64,000 nt of DNA from Lepisosteus oculatus (GCF_040954835.1 NC_090703.1:20721444-20785443), one strand, 5' to 3'; counted from the stretch's first letter, positions 23,666 to 35,275 are shown. Notes: generated from the letters alone by a model not told the origin. Numbers and translations are program-made.

Positions 23666-24160
23666 TTGACTGGCTGCACAGAAATACACAGCACTGTCTT
23701 CTGCTTTCAATGAGGAAACTTTTAAGGTAGTATCTTTTCCCCCATCTCCACTCAAAGAGAATCTTTTGTCAGTGTTGCCTTCAAGAGTTGGACTTTTGGT
23801 GGAAACATAGCCGATAAGTTTCAGAGATCTTCCTCCTCCAGTTTGCTGGTACCACAGTGTGGTGTAGTAGTCAGTGATACTGTGGCTGCAGTTGAGTTCA
23901 GCCGTTTCACCTGCATTCATAAAGAGTACTGGAGGGATCTGCTGAACTCTGCTGGTCACTACGGAATCTGGGAACAGATCACATAAATGATTTTATAGCA
24001 GAAAAAAATATTGGATGTAGAAAAACAAGTCTCAAAATTGTATATTTTCTATTAACAGTGTTAAAAGGTTTCTGCCATGTCACTTTCTCTATATTTTTCA
24101 GTGGTTCTTACCTGTGAGCCAGTGCAATAACACTGTGACCCCAATAAAAACTCCAAGCAT
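23666..24160 (-). CDS. V7, TCR V segment, group A
   Basis: Leader 24112-24160 (MLGVFIGVTVLLHWLTG). V exon 23666-23967 reads SVVTSRVQQIPPVLFMN, then LNCSHS, TLWYQQ, KRFSLSGDGGKDTTLKV and YFCAASQ. RSS: CACAGTG 23659-23665, 22-bp spacer, nonamer ACAAAAACT (23628-23636). The frame is intact. Nearest relatives are V3, V4 and V10. Confidence 0.93.
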
Positions 24161-24239
24161 CTTGACTCCTCAGTGCTGGAGAGAGAAGAGCAGCACAGCA
24201 GCCCTGACCTGGACTGAGGGCTCTGAGTGGGAGGGGGGA

Positions 24240-24254
24240 CAGGAAGTGACATCA
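24240..24254 (-). promoter_or_regulatory. V7 promoter ETS-CRE site
   Basis: caggaagtgacatca; the CRE at 24247-24254 lies 87 bp from the ATG. Confidence 0.75.
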
Positions 24255-24259
24255 GATAC

Positions 24260-24715
24260 CTCAAACATACAAATAAAAGTGATGTCAATATATGAAGAGT
24301 TCGAAAAAAATGCATTCATGTGAGTATAATGGATTTTTATGCTGAGTTCATTTCTTTAGCAGATTTCACTTCCTGCTGTTCTCTTCCTGTACGACCTTCA
24401 GTGATCAGCAAGGAGCGTGTTAAACCACCGAGATTAGAGCTCTGCAGTGAAACAAATGCCAAAAAGGAAAGTTGTGGGAATCCAGAATCCCAGACCAGGG
24501 GTTCTCTCCCAGAGCTGAACAGACTGACCACATTAACGTTTTTAATCATTTTCAATTTGTGTTGAAAATAATTGCTTTGACAATTATGGAAAGGTACATA
24601 TCAATCAATATATCATTAGGATGATTCATATGTTTAGAATTGGTCAAATTTGTCAGGTAATTCCATAATTGTGGATACCAATGCATACAGTACATGCTGT
24701 AAACACCAGTGAGAC
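24260..24715. other. Spacer, nothing recognised
   Basis: Intergenic stretch. A C- and A-rich segment at 24385-24540 carries overlapping short ORFs on both strands but no recognisable protein. Confidence 0.4.
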
Positions 24716-24766
24716 TGTCACTCACATAGGTTTCTGTAGAGAGATGAGATAATCTGTACCACTGTG

Positions 24767-25222
24767 CTCACTGACAGCACAGAAATATACAGCACTGTCT
24801 GCCGCTGTTGCAGAGAATATTTGTAAAGAACTGTTTGTTGTGGCATCTCCTGACAGAGTAAAACCATTCTTGAAATCTTCTTCGGGGTTTGGCTGTGAGT
24901 CTTGTAGATACCCAATGAGTTTCAAATGTCCATTTCCTGCTTGCCGGTACCAGTACATGTAATGAAAGCTGCTGTCCTTATTAAAGCAGTGGAGTTCTGC
25001 TTTTACTCCAGGATTTTTAAACAGCCCAGGGGGGATCTGCTGAACAGAGCCACTGACCGAAAGACCTGTGTGAAGGTTAAAGCATTGCAGCATTAAAGAC
25101 AAAAATCAAGAAATAAAATTAAATTGTTAAGGAATTTGAAGGGGGTCCTGTTTCTACTAAAGGAGTTCCTTACCTATGAGCCAGTGCAGTAACACTGTGA
25201 CCCCAATGAAAACTCTGAGCAT
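24767..25222 (-). CDS. V8, TCR V segment, group A
   Basis: Leader 25174-25222 (MLRVFIGVTVLLHWLIG). V exon 24767-25065 reads LSVSGSVQQIPPGLFKN, then LHCFNKD, MYWYRQ, GFTLSGDATTNSSLQI and YFCAVSE. RSS: CACAGTG 24760-24766, 22-bp spacer, nonamer ACAGAAACC (24729-24737). Its promoter flank is shared with V17 (caaaagtcaatgtctacaga), so the two promoters are related by duplication. Confidence 0.92.
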
Positions 25223-25300
25223 CTTGACTCCTCAGGGCTGGAGAGAGAAGAGCAGCACAATAGCCCTGACCTAGACTGAGGGCTCTGAGTGGGAGGGGGA

Positions 25301-25315
25301 TAGGAAGTGACATCA
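25301..25315 (-). promoter_or_regulatory. V8 promoter ETS-CRE site
   Basis: taggaagtgacatca; the CRE at 25308-25315 lies 86 bp from the ATG. Confidence 0.75.
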
Positions 25316-25329
25316 TAGGAGGCAAACAA

Positions 25330-25757
25330 AACAAAAGTCAATGTCTACAGAACACTGTAACTTTTTATTCTTACCATATTGTCTTATTTTGCGTTTTGTT
25401 CTTGTGTGTCTAGTTAGTTTGTAGGTCTATGCATGTGTTCTTGAGACTGACACTGTATTTCTGCTCTTTGGATTTAAAAGAAATGCAATTTGCTTTCTTA
25501 AAAATCTTTATTAATTAAACATCATGAAATCTCTTCCATTGTATGGACATTCCCACATTGTTTGTCCACAGTTGCTGTTTTTTCGGGACATTTTTCCAGA
25601 TTTCAGAAACAAGCAGGCTATACGGTATATTAATGTGTTCATTGGAAGTTAAGACAACTAAGAAACATTCAATCAGAAACAGTATTACACAGTCATTTGG
25701 GTATATTGTTCAATATGTACATCTTGGCCTTGCCAAACATATACTGTACGTTTGATA
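25330..25757. other. Spacer, nothing recognised
   Basis: AT-rich DNA after the V8 promoter. The first 80 bp match the V17 promoter flank; nothing else is recognised. Confidence 0.4.
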
Positions 25758-25990
25758 GTATTGTAATGCATACAGCTGACAGGCACTGTGTAAGAGCCGG
25801 CTTACCAGAGCGGTGACGTCACCACCCTTCCCTGTAATAGGACCACAGCCCCTGGGCTGTAGAGAGATCTCTCTTTAGCTCACCGGTCTGGGTCCCTGTT
25901 GAGTGACACGGGAGTCCGGCGTTCGAGCCCCCGACGGTGCGGGGCCGACCTAATGCGGCAAGGGTGCCCACCTGAACCCCGTTGCATTAC
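25758..25990 (+). repeat. tRNA-derived retroposon, copy 2
   Basis: Better preserved than 8571-8810. Box A-like tttagctcaccggtctggg and box B gcgttcgagccccc are clear, and the ends are gtaatgcatacagc and gttgcattac. Its GC-rich body stands out from the AT-rich flanks. Confidence 0.65.
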
Positions 25991-26371
25991 AGTATTTTAT
26001 AATGTGAGCCTTTGAAATTTTCAAGCACAGTAAACAACCACAGAGAACAAAGATAAGTCTAAATCACCGCAGCACAGTTCTTTAGGTTTTGAATTGACCA
26101 TTACTTGTTCCTTTGCAGCCAACACATGATGATACAGCTCCTCACTCAAAATTATTAAATCACTTCATGAATTTCTCCTTCCTTCAGTTAGAAGACTCAG
26201 AAATAAAGATGTTCTCAAAAACTTTTCAAGGTATTTTCAGTCAGTTTTACCATAAATTTAATAACCACTAGTCTTCTACAGGCTTGTCAGATCTACTGAA
26301 ACACTAGTCACATCTGCTGATGTTGCTCTGCAGGGTTTCTGTAGAGGAAAGAGGTGATCTGTAGCACTGTG

Positions 26372-27003
26372 TTTACTGACTGCACAGAAATACACAGCAT
26401 TGTCTGCAGCTGTTACTGAAGACATTTCTAAAGAGCCATTTTTTTCTGCATCTCCACTTAATTTAAACTTTGCTTTAAATTTGTCTTCAGGATAACCTTG
26501 ACGTGATATCATATATCCTATCAGCTCCAAAGCTCCTTTGCCTTCTCTTTGCTGGTACCACAGCATGCGATCGTAGTTGATATCATTCATCTTATTCATG
26601 CAGTGGAGTTCAGCAGGGTCAGTATCTCCAGAGTTCCTATACAGTGCAGGAGGAGACTGCTGGACATTGAGACAGTTTGATGGATCTGGAAAAAGAAAGA
26701 GAAGAACTTTGAAGTTGTTATTTGTTTAAAAATACAACCTATAAACAAGACTTTGGTGCTAGTACGTTCTGATCAGAATTATAAACTGAGATAAATATAT
26801 CTCAGAATTGTCTTTCCATTTTAGAGATTGTCACCTGTGAGCCAGTGAAGCACTGTGAGGCCAATGAAAACTGAAAACTGCATATTTTGTCTATATATTA
26901 TTTTTGCCTTAAAGACAGTTAAAACAGCAAGCATTGTTATTCAACTGGCTTTACCAGTGAGCCAGTGCAGTAAGACAGTGACTCCAATGAAAACTCTGAG
27001 CAT
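26372..27003 (-). CDS. V9, TCR V segment with two candidate leaders
   Basis: V exon 26372-26685 (314 nt, longer than most) reads PSNCLNVQQSPPALYRN, then DPAELHCMN, MLWYQQ and YFCAVSK. RSS: CACAGTG 26365-26371, 22-bp spacer, nonamer ACAGAAACC. Two leader exons lie upstream. The near one (26835-26883, MQFSVFIGLTVLHWLTG, donor GTGAC) has no promoter next to it. The far one (26955-27003, MLRVFIGVTVLLHWLTG, donor GTAAAG) has the standard promoter. The sequence from 26881 outward matches the V24 and V30 leader regions, so the locus looks like a recombinant. Which leader is spliced to the V exon is unknown. Confidence 0.85.
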
Positions 27004-27082
27004 CTTGACTCCACAGTGCTGGAGAGAGAAGAGCAGCACAGCAGCCCTGACCTGGACTGAGGACTCTGAGTGGGAGGGGGGA

Positions 27083-27097
27083 CAGGAAGTGACATCA
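27083..27097 (-). promoter_or_regulatory. V9 promoter ETS-CRE site
   Basis: caggaagtgacatca; the CRE at 27090-27097 lies 87 bp from the outer ATG and 207 bp from the inner one. Confidence 0.75.
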
Positions 27098-27119
27098 CAG
27101 TACTGGAGAGAAACAAAGA

Positions 27120-28140
27120 AATTAACACTGTCAGTGGAGCACCAGGGCACATTATTTAAAATTCTGGAACACACCAGGCTGCATAAGCCTTCAGTATTCA
27201 ACACAAAGCCTCCACTGAGCCTTACAAGAGAATTAACACCAACTGGCATGGAGAGTTTCCCAGTGACACCAATGGAAGCCTGTAGGCACTCAGCAGTTCT
27301 CTGGTGTCACAGTTGTACTAAATTCTGAGGATGATCTGGGCATTCAACCCTAGGGACACTCAGCCAGCCCATCCTTGCTGCCTAAGGTACAGGACACAAC
27401 CTGCTCTTAAAAAAGTGACTTTATCTATTGAATTACTCATGAGCCCTTATACTGTGCATTAATTGTGTGTATAAATGGCTCCATAGTACTGTAGGTGTCT
27501 GAAAATATCTCTGTATAAAAACACTCACAGTTCTGTAACTATCTGTCAAATCCAAACCACTGACTACAACCACTAACTGACAACACAAACAGTGTAACTC
27601 CCAATTAACATTTCTGTAGATCTGTAAAAAAAGAAACAGTTTCTCAAATAGTTCATTCTGTAACATACAGTTACGAATAATGTATTTCTGTTTTCCCAAA
27701 GAATAAGGCAATATTTGAAAAAACAGGACAAATGATAGGATTGTCTTGACTAAAGCTTAATTGCATCTTTATATATTGTTTATATTATTATTGATGTTTA
27801 TTTTTATATTTAAATAAAAGAGTAAATCTACAAAATAGGTTAAGACAAGCAGGGGAGATAAAACTATATTGTTCAGTTTTTGAAAAACTGTAGGTTACTA
27901 ATTACAAAGTGTATAACTTCCTTTCCAAATACTTTAACTTTAATTCCATCTTTTTACAGTCTTCCACAGTAATTTCAGTACAAACTTCAAGTGTAATTGT
28001 TTTAAAATAAAAAACATTGTTTATTGCTGCTTTTACCTGTACAATTCAAATTGAACTCTTTTGCTACAGTATGTATGTAACCCTCCTAAACTTTTGAAGT
28101 TTGCTCAGGCAGGTGTTCTATCATACATGATGCTGACATC
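27120..28140. other. Spacer, nothing recognised
   Basis: About 1 kb of intergenic DNA, AT-rich past 27700. No V remnant, repeat or RNA gene was recognised. Confidence 0.4.
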
Positions 28141-28190
28141 TGTACTTAGAAGGGTTTTTGTAGAGGGAAGAGTTGATCTGTGTCATTGTG

Positions 28191-28765
28191 TTGACTGGCT
28201 GCACAGAAATATACAGCACTGTCTGCTGCTTTTATTGAGGCAACTTTTAAGGTGGTGTTTTTACTCCCATCCCCACTCAAAGAGAATCTTTTGTCATTGT
28301 TTTCTTCCAGAGTCGGGTTTGCATAGTTAATGAAGCCAATGAGCTTCAGAGATTTTTCTTCTCCTGATTGTTGGTACCACAGTGTGGTGTAGTAGCTTGA
28401 GATACTGTGGCTGCAGTTAAATTCTGCAGTTTCACCAGAATTCAGAAACAGTGCAGAAGGAGTCTGCTGCACTTTATTACAGACCGTGCGATCTGCAGAA
28501 GACAGAGAAGAATTCATTTTTAAAAAGAACGAAGCAAATATAGAAAGAAACAAAGAAATGAAAATGAGTCTGCTGAACTCCAGTACAGATGGAGGAACCT
28601 GTTGACAAATAGGAAACAATTAATTCTAATTTACAAGAAAACAAAAGCAATTTAAAAGGGTTTAAGTCCATTTTGAGTCTAAACTCACCGTCATGGTATG
28701 TTCCATTTATTCTTACCTATGAGCCAGTGCAGTAACACTGTGATCCCAATGAAAACTCTGATCAT
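28191..28765 (-). CDS. V10, TCR V segment, group A
   Basis: Leader 28717-28765 (MIRVFIGITVLLHWLIG). V exon 28191-28492 reads RTVCNKVQQTPSALFLN, then FNCSHS, TLWYQQ, KRFSLSGDGSKNTTLKV and YFCAASQ. The heptamer is CACAATG (28184-28190), a G-to-A change shared with V4; the nonamer 28153-28161 is consensus. Frame open. Its V exon is closest to V3, V4 and V7. Confidence 0.9.
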
Positions 28766-28844
28766 CTTGACGCCTCAGTACTAGAGAGAGAAGAGCAGCA
28801 CAGCAGCCCTGACCTGGATGGAGGGCTCTGAGTGGGAGGGGAGA

Positions 28845-28859
28845 CAGAATCTGACATCA
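28845..28859 (-). promoter_or_regulatory. V10 promoter CRE site
   Basis: The CRE tgacatca (28852-28859) is kept 87 bp from the ATG, but the ETS half is altered (cagaatc instead of caggaag). Confidence 0.65.
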
Positions 28860-28869
28860 TCACACTGCA

Positions 28870-29118
28870 TTGTGCTGCATTTCACATGCTTTGGAAATTT
28901 CTCCCTCTGCTGGCCATGTCCGCTGTTTAGCATCCTGCCTTCAGCAAATAAATAATGTGCAACTTTGTTAAATCTTCTCCAGAATGCAATAGAAAATTTG
29001 CAAAAGCTGTTTTGTAAACAAATTCTCTCATACTGCTTCCAAACCCCACAGATCAATGTTCCTGCCAATCTTAAGACAGCAAGACTCTCCAGGAACCCTC
29101 TTCAAGTCTCAGCTGTTT
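28870..29118. other. Duplicated flank of V11
   Basis: tttctccctctgctggccat through ctccaggaaccctcttcaag matches 35395-35650. It is the left edge of a segmental duplication and holds no gene. Confidence 0.65.
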
Positions 29119-29371
29119 GCAGGCTTCACACTCTCCTCTGTCAAAGACCACTTTTTAGCCTCAGAGCTGCTCACATTGTATTCTGATTTGAAACCCTGTT
29201 CATAGGTCACTAGATGCTAAACTTGCAAAAATAGCCCTTCACCTTTCAGTTGCCTGTACCAGTACATCCAGATAGAGTTAGTCATTCTAGAAACAGTGCA
29301 TCTACACAGTTTGTTATCAGAAGTGATCAGAGCCCTGGGCCACTGGAAAATAAGAGCACCATCACAGCCAC
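29119..29371 (-). pseudogene. V11, truncated group B V pseudogene
   Basis: The exon starts at a kept acceptor (29371) and reads GCDGALIFQWPR, but frame changes break the region around the first Cys, and WMYWYRQLKGEG leads into a stop in CDR2. A deletion joins framework 3 directly to downstream flank (cagctgtttgcaggcttcac), removing YLCAAS and the RSS. No leader or promoter is found before the V12 RSS. It corresponds to the relic at 35667 in the paired duplication. Confidence 0.85.
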
Positions 29372-29711
29372 CTTCAAAACAAGATGTTTGAATCTCATTC
29401 CTTTCTGCCTTAAACATTAAAAGACTCCAACAGAGCTGAATTGCAAAAAAATAGAGGATTGCAGATCAGATGGAAAAATCCTAATGTCTGTCTTTTTCAT
29501 TTATTATAACAACACTTTGGTCTGCATCTAATTTTATACTATACAACAAGCATAAATGCTTCAATTTCAATTAAAGTAAAACTTTGGTGAAGTGTTTAAC
29601 ATCAGTTTAAACTGTTAAAGTGGTCTTAGACAGGTGTTCTGCAGCACACAGTTGTGACATTGTGGCTCAGAAGGGTTTTGGTAGAGGGAAGAGTTCATCT
29701 GTGTCACTGTG

Positions 29712-30180
29712 TTAACTGGCTGCACAGAAATACACAGCACTGTCTTCTGCTTTTAATGAGGAAATTGCTAGTGTGGCGCTTTTACTCCCATCTCCCTTCA
29801 GTAAGTATCTGTTATCCTTATTTTCTTCATAAGATGGGTTTGTATAGGTAATGTAGCCAATGAGATTAAAAGATCCTAATTGTTGGTACCACAGTATGGT
29901 ATTATAGTTTGAGATACTGTGGATGCAGTTGAGTTCAGCAGTTTCCCCAGGGCTCAGAAGCAGTGCAGGAGGAGTCTGCTGGACTTTATTACAGACTGTG
30001 GGATCTGCAGAAGACAGAAAATAATTCATTTTTAAAAAACAACATACCAAACATATAAAGAAACAAATGAAGAAAATCCATCAATTCAGAATATGCTGTG
30101 ACCCATATTAGTGCCTATTGGGGGTTCTTACCTGTGAGCCAGTGCAGTAAGACAGTGACTCCAATGAAAACTCTGAGCAT
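29712..30180 (-). CDS. V12, TCR V segment, group A
   Basis: Leader 30132-30180 (MLRVFIGVTVLLHWLTG). V exon 29712-30004 reads PTVCNKVQQTPPALLLS, then LNCIHS, ILWYQQ, RYLLKGDGSKSATLAIS and YFCAAS, then TAA at the heptamer. RSS: CACAGTG 29705-29711, 22-bp spacer, nonamer ACCAAAACC (29674-29682). The V exon is a little shorter because framework 2 is contracted (WYQQLGSFNLIGY). It forms a subgroup with V13 and V16. Confidence 0.92.
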
Positions 30181-30259
30181 CTTGACTCCTCAGTGCTGGA
30201 GAGAGAAGAGCAGCACAGCAGCCCTGACCTGGACTGAGGGCTCTGAGTGGGAGGGGGGA

Positions 30260-30274
30260 CAGAAAGTGACATCA
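30260..30274 (-). promoter_or_regulatory. V12 promoter CRE site
   Basis: The CRE at 30267-30274 lies 87 bp from the ATG; the ETS half reads cagaaag. Confidence 0.7.
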
Positions 30275-30289
30275 CAGCAGGCAAAACTG

Positions 30290-31940
30290 CCAATAAACAG
30301 CTAGATAAACTGCACTGGTGCACATACTGATTTTACTTCCATAAATTTTGCTGGACTCCTCCATCTGCTGGGTACCATTATGGTCTCATAGAAAGTTTTA
30401 TTCTTATCTAAAATGATATTCTTCAAGAGTTCTGAAGCAAGCACTATACAGTATACAGTAAACTTGATACACAGAGCCATAAACAGTAAACACCCAGCTC
30501 CAGTTTTATATTCAGATTATCATACAATATATCTAGCTTGAAATATGTGCCATTGACAGGAATATTAGCAGACAAGACAAATTCACCATTCTAGAAACAT
30601 TCATTTACCATGGCACACCTCTTCCTGGACTTTCTGGACTTCTTTCACCAAGCTGCTCAGCTCTTCCTAGGCTGCACTCATGCAGGTAATGCTTGAGCTC
30701 TGCAGCTCAAGTCTCCCCTGGAGAGCCCATCCTTTCAGAGATGTCTGCCTTTGCTCATTGTGAATCAACCGAGAAAGAGGGGACAAGCCTGTTCTCTGTC
30801 AACTTCTTCCTTCATTTCGTCTTGTGTCTTCTTGAGTTTTTTTCATTGCCTTCATGCCGATTTTGTCCAAATATAAAAAACTTTTCTTGACTTTCTATAG
30901 AGCAGGTAGGTTTTTATTTTTAAAAATAGCGAAAAATCATTTCAAAATTAGTATTATAGGACAGGTCATTTTCTTTAAGATTTGACTAGACTGTCTTGCA
31001 GACTTAGATTACGGAACATTGTTCTATAAAAGAGAAGACTCAAACATGGGAATTTTATTTATTAATGTACGGTATATGATTGTCATTCTGCACTATATTC
31101 ATCCAAGTACAGAATGTGTAATTGCTTTTAAAGTGGCTTAATGTACCCAGCATGTTATGTGCTTTCTCATAGTGAATTGCACATTCCCAAAATTCATGTG
31201 TTTAGAGAGTCTGAAGTCCTCTGTTAATGGTCTCCGGTTCTGCTACAGAAAGGCAGTTAGGGCGTCCTGCACTCACATTCAATTAAAAGACACCAGGATG
31301 AGACAGGGTGTCAGCCTCTTTGTCAAGTGATAAAGTGTCTGATACACAATGAGATCAAAAGCATCATTGTGACTGAACAGGTGTGATCTACTACATACAG
31401 TTTGATAATCTTTTATTCACTGTGCATTGAGGAAAACAAAGAAGGTTTACAGTACTGTATGTATACAGAAATGATTAATTTGCAAGAAAGGAGAAAATTG
31501 TCATGTTGTGGAAGTTTGTGTGCTTTCTTTTTATTTTTGTGAGAGTGAATTTCAAGAGAAAAAAATGTTTGATCGACCAAAAGAGAGCTAGAGTTGCTAC
31601 TGCAGTGAATTCACAGTCGTGCAGAGTTAGACCAACCAATATTTTGAAATGTCAAAATGTCGAAAATCCTCCCTCTACAATACCTTTACCCTTCTCCTTA
31701 TTGTTTTTTGCAGGCTTGTGCTGACTCTAATAAAACTGGAATGCTGAGCGAAGAGGCAAAATACTACCTGTCTCTCTCACAGGTTCTCTCAGGTTCTCAC
31801 AGTATGAAAGTTTGAATCTCACTCCATTCTGTCTGATAACATTGACAGACTCTGTCAGAGCACAAAAGGAATTGGAATCAATATTTGTTTTAAAGTGCTT
31901 GACACAAAATGATGTGCAGAATGTGGAATGAGGAGGCAAA
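30290..31940. other. Intergenic block duplicated at 37.7-39.7 kb
   Basis: Two conserved parts: 30600-30850 (tgcttgagctctgcagctc, gagatgtctgcctttgc) matches 38110-38370, and 31120-31420 (acaccaggatgagacagggt) matches 39430-39710. No open frame is conserved between the copies, so a gene is not supported. Confidence 0.6.
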
Positions 31941-32247
31941 CAACGAATATGGAACTGAATTGTTCTGTCTGGAAAAACTGAGGTTTAAGGATCAGAAGAA
32001 GTTATCGCAAAGCTTGTCATTTATCATTTATTATCACCACCCTTTGGTCTGCACCGTTTATACTCTCCTTTAAAAAATGATGCTAATTTGTAATTCAAAT
32101 AAATGTGGAAATTTCTTTAAATATGTATTTATTAACATCTATTTAAACTGTTGAAGTTGTATCAGGCAGGTGTTCTGTTTTACACAGTTGAGACATTGTG
32201 GCACAGAAGGGTTTTTGTAGAGGGAAGAGTTGATCTGTGTCACTGTG

Positions 32248-32711
32248 TTAACTAGCTGCACAGTAATACACAGCACTGTCTGCTGCTTTTATTGAGGAAA
32301 TTGCTAGTGTGGCGTTTTTGCTCCCATCTCCCTTCAGTAAGTATTTGTTATCCTTATTGTCTTCATAAGATGGGTTTGTGTAGGTAATGTAGCCAATGAG
32401 TTTAAACATTCCTGATTGCTGGTACCACAGTACAGTATCATAGCTTGAGATACTGTGGATGCAGTTGAGTTCAGCTGTTTCCTCAGGGTTCAGAAGCAGT
32501 GCAGGAGGAGTCTGCTGGACTTTATTACAGACTGTGAGATCTGCAGAAGACAGAGAAGGATTCATTTTAAAAATCAACCAAATATATAAAGAAACAAATG
32601 AAGAAAATCCATCAATTCAGAATATGCTATAACCCATATTAGTACCTATTGTGGTTTCTTACCTGTGAGACAGTGAAGTAAGACAGTGACCCCAATGAAA
32701 ACTCTGAGCAT
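32248..32711 (-). CDS. V13, TCR V segment, group A
   Basis: Leader 32663-32711 (MLRVFIGVTVLLHCLTG, with Cys in place of the usual Trp). V exon 32248-32540 reads LTVCNKVQQTPPALLLN, then LNCIHS, VLWYQQ, KYLLKGDGSKNATLAIS and YYCAAS, then TAA at the heptamer. RSS: CACAGTG 32241-32247, 22-bp spacer, consensus nonamer 32210-32218. It is a close paralogue of V12 and V16. Confidence 0.92.
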
Positions 32712-32790
32712 CTTGACTCCTCAGTGCTGGAGACAGAAGAGCAGCACAGCAGCCCTGACCTGGACTTAGAGCTCTGAGTGGGAGGGGGAA

Positions 32791-32805
32791 CAGGACTTGA
32801 CATCA
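32791..32805 (-). promoter_or_regulatory. V13 promoter CRE site
   Basis: The CRE tgacatca at 32798-32805 lies 87 bp from the ATG; the ETS core GGAA is changed to GGAC. Confidence 0.65.
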
Positions 32806-33252
32806 GAATACTGCAGAATCAGGAAATATTGCTGAGAAAATGCACCTTAATGGACCACTTGTTTTTCATATACAGGTACTGTATGGATTAGCAAAGAAAA
32901 CAAATTCACCATATGAAATTACTTTATAAAACTTAACTAAATATGTGTGTGCTACAGTAAAATCGTCTTTCTTTTATTTTATCTTCTTTATTTTATTTCT
33001 TATTCTTTTATGCATTTATATGAAATGGTGCATGTTACAGCAGTTGTGCACCAGCTTTCCTACAACATCTGAGAAAATAGATAAATCATATAAATTGTAG
33101 GTGGACCCCTCAATATAAAGAAAGACTCAGAACCCAAGCTTTGCATAACTCTTCAGGACTCAGCTGTTTCCTAACACAGAGGGTTTTTGCTGTTAGAAGG
33201 AGCTTCCTGTGCTGGTTTGTGACTCAGAGCTGAGCCCTCCTGTGTCACTGTG

Positions 33253-34030
33253 CTCACTGGCTGCACACAGATACACTGCGCTGTCTTCAGGATTCACACT
33301 CTCCACTGTCAAAGACCACTTTTTAGGCTCAGAGCTGCTTACTTTGTATCCTGATTTGAAATCCTCTTCATAGGTTGCAGAACCAGCTGCATAACTTGCA
33401 ATCATCTTTAGCCCTTCACCTTCCAGTTGCCTGTACCAGTACATCCAGGTATAGTCAGTGTCATTCTGGTAACAGTGCATCTCCACAGCTTTGTTGACAG
33501 AACTGACCACAACCCTGGGCCACTGAGAAATCAGAACACCATCATAGCCATCTGTCAAAATACAATGTTTGAAAAATATAAATAAAAAACACACCAGTAC
33601 AAAAAACAGCAAAATAAGTATGTTAACATTCTCACTAGAACAGCAGATTAAAGAAATGTTCCAATTTCATATAATATAAGCAGGTTTGTTCTTAATGCAT
33701 TAAAATATTTTAGTACCTTACATAAAAAATGCACATGTGCATAACTATTGCTCTTGGAACTATTGCTATTGACTTGAATGAGATCTGCTAAACAGTAAGG
33801 CGAGTGGTGAAGAATCACATAATGCCTGTGAGTAGAAAGCAACAGCTTGAACAGTGACAGTGCAAGAGAACACCAATTCACCAACGAGGAGAGCACTCAT
33901 TCTACATGATCCTAAATGATCTTAAAAATAGATTTTAATTCTGTACAGTAATTAAGTAAAAAATTATTTGATATTATTTCCTACAGTATAAAATCCACAT
34001 CACAGTCAAGAAGAGCTGAATGCCTGGCAT
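33253..34030 (-). CDS. V14, intact group B V segment
   Basis: Leader 33985-34030 (MPGIQLFLTVMWILY, 46 nt) with a GTAGG donor. V exon 33253-33551 reads GYDGVLISQWPRVVVSS, then MHCYQND, MYWYRQLEGEG, KVSSSEPKKWSLTVESV and YLCAASE. RSS: CACAGTG 33246-33252, 23-bp spacer, nonamer TCACAAACC (33214-33222). The framework resembles classical TRBV more than group A does. No ETS-CRE site was seen upstream; ccaat near 34097 is the only recognisable element. V5 is its broken duplicate. Confidence 0.9.
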
Positions 34031-34793
34031 CTTCAAGAGCAAACGAATGCAGCAAGAAGAAAAATGCTCTGTCTCTGACAGCAGCAAGACAGAACCAATG
34101 ATGAGTGAAAGACTGGGTGGACACAGGGGAGTGGCCAGTGAAATTCATACTGTTTAGAAACTCTAGGGTTATGAGCACAGAACATGGAGATCATAACAGT
34201 TGTGTGGGTATTTGTGTGCATTTACAGTACATGATTTTACAGTTTTCAAATTTGCTGTCTGTGTTAAAGCTGATTATTTGTATTTTAAGTTTGTAAATGA
34301 TTACTGGCATCATATATTTGCAAATATGACTGCGATCGTGCTGCTCTCTTACTTATCTAAGAGTTTTTAACTGGGTGTAAAGTATGAAACATAACACTTA
34401 GCTGAATTTGTTTCTTAATGCTGGAACATTCAAGATGGCTCTCTGACTTTATGCCGGATGTCCTTACAAATGCAGTGCAACCAATTTTAATTTTCAAAAA
34501 AGACATTCCATTCTATATGACAGACTAGGGTTCCAAAATAACACAAAATCTTTCTCAATTTCTTTGCTAGTCATATGCATATACTGTACAGTATGTACTC
34601 GGTGCACTTCTCTAGGCAGGTGATCTGTGCTTTAACATGTGTTTAACATCTGCCTACTGAGATCCCACAATGTGCATTCTTTGTCTTTCAGAGGGTCAGA
34701 TAAATGTGTGTATTCAGTTGTGCAAGTCAATAGCAGCAGAACAAGCTGCATACATGTTTTTTGTAGAGGAAAGAGGTGATCTGCAATACTGTG

Positions 34794-35275
34794 TTGACTG
34801 ACAGCACAGAAATACACAGCGCTGTGTGCACCTGTTATAGAGGAAATGTGTAAAGAGCCATTGTTTTTTGCATCTCCAGAAAGAGTGAAATTTCCTTTAT
34901 AGTCTTCTTCAAGATTTTCTTGTGCATCACTTAAATATCCAATGAGTTTTAAAGCTCCATCTCCTGTTTGCTGGTACCAGTACATGTAGTAATAGCTACT
35001 TTGAGGATTAATGCAGTGGAGGTCAGCTATATCTCTAGGGCGTCTGAGCATTTCAGTGGGTTTCTGTTGAACAGTAACACCGGCAGAAGGACCTGGGCAC
35101 AGAAAAATAAAATGACATTAAAAACAGGGGACAAGAAAAAACACTTGAAGAAATTCTCAATTTCTTAAATAACTCAGTAAATTAAACAAATCTCAGTCAT
35201 GATCATCTTTCCTTAAATGTGATTACCTGTGAACCAGTGCAGTAACACTGTGAACCCAGTGAAAATTCTGAGCAT
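34794..35275 (-). CDS. V15, TCR V segment, group A
   Basis: Leader 35227-35275 (MLRIFTGFTVLLHWFTG). V exon 34794-35092 reads PSAGVTVQQKPTEMLRRPRD, then LHCIN, MYWYQQ, GNFTLSGDAKNNGSLHIS and YFCAVSQ. The heptamer is CACAGTA (34787-34793), with the last base changed; nonamer ACAAAAAAC. The CRE is mutated to tgaaatca (35362-35369). Both the recombination and promoter signals are off consensus although the frame is intact. Paralogue of V6. Confidence 0.88.

Noticed and set aside
26941-27249. Long in-frame N-terminal extensions of leaders (V9, V21, V30, V34)
   Set aside because: They require transcription from above the CRE; an ATG at the normal leader start (except V30) and a typical signal peptide make the short form far more likely.
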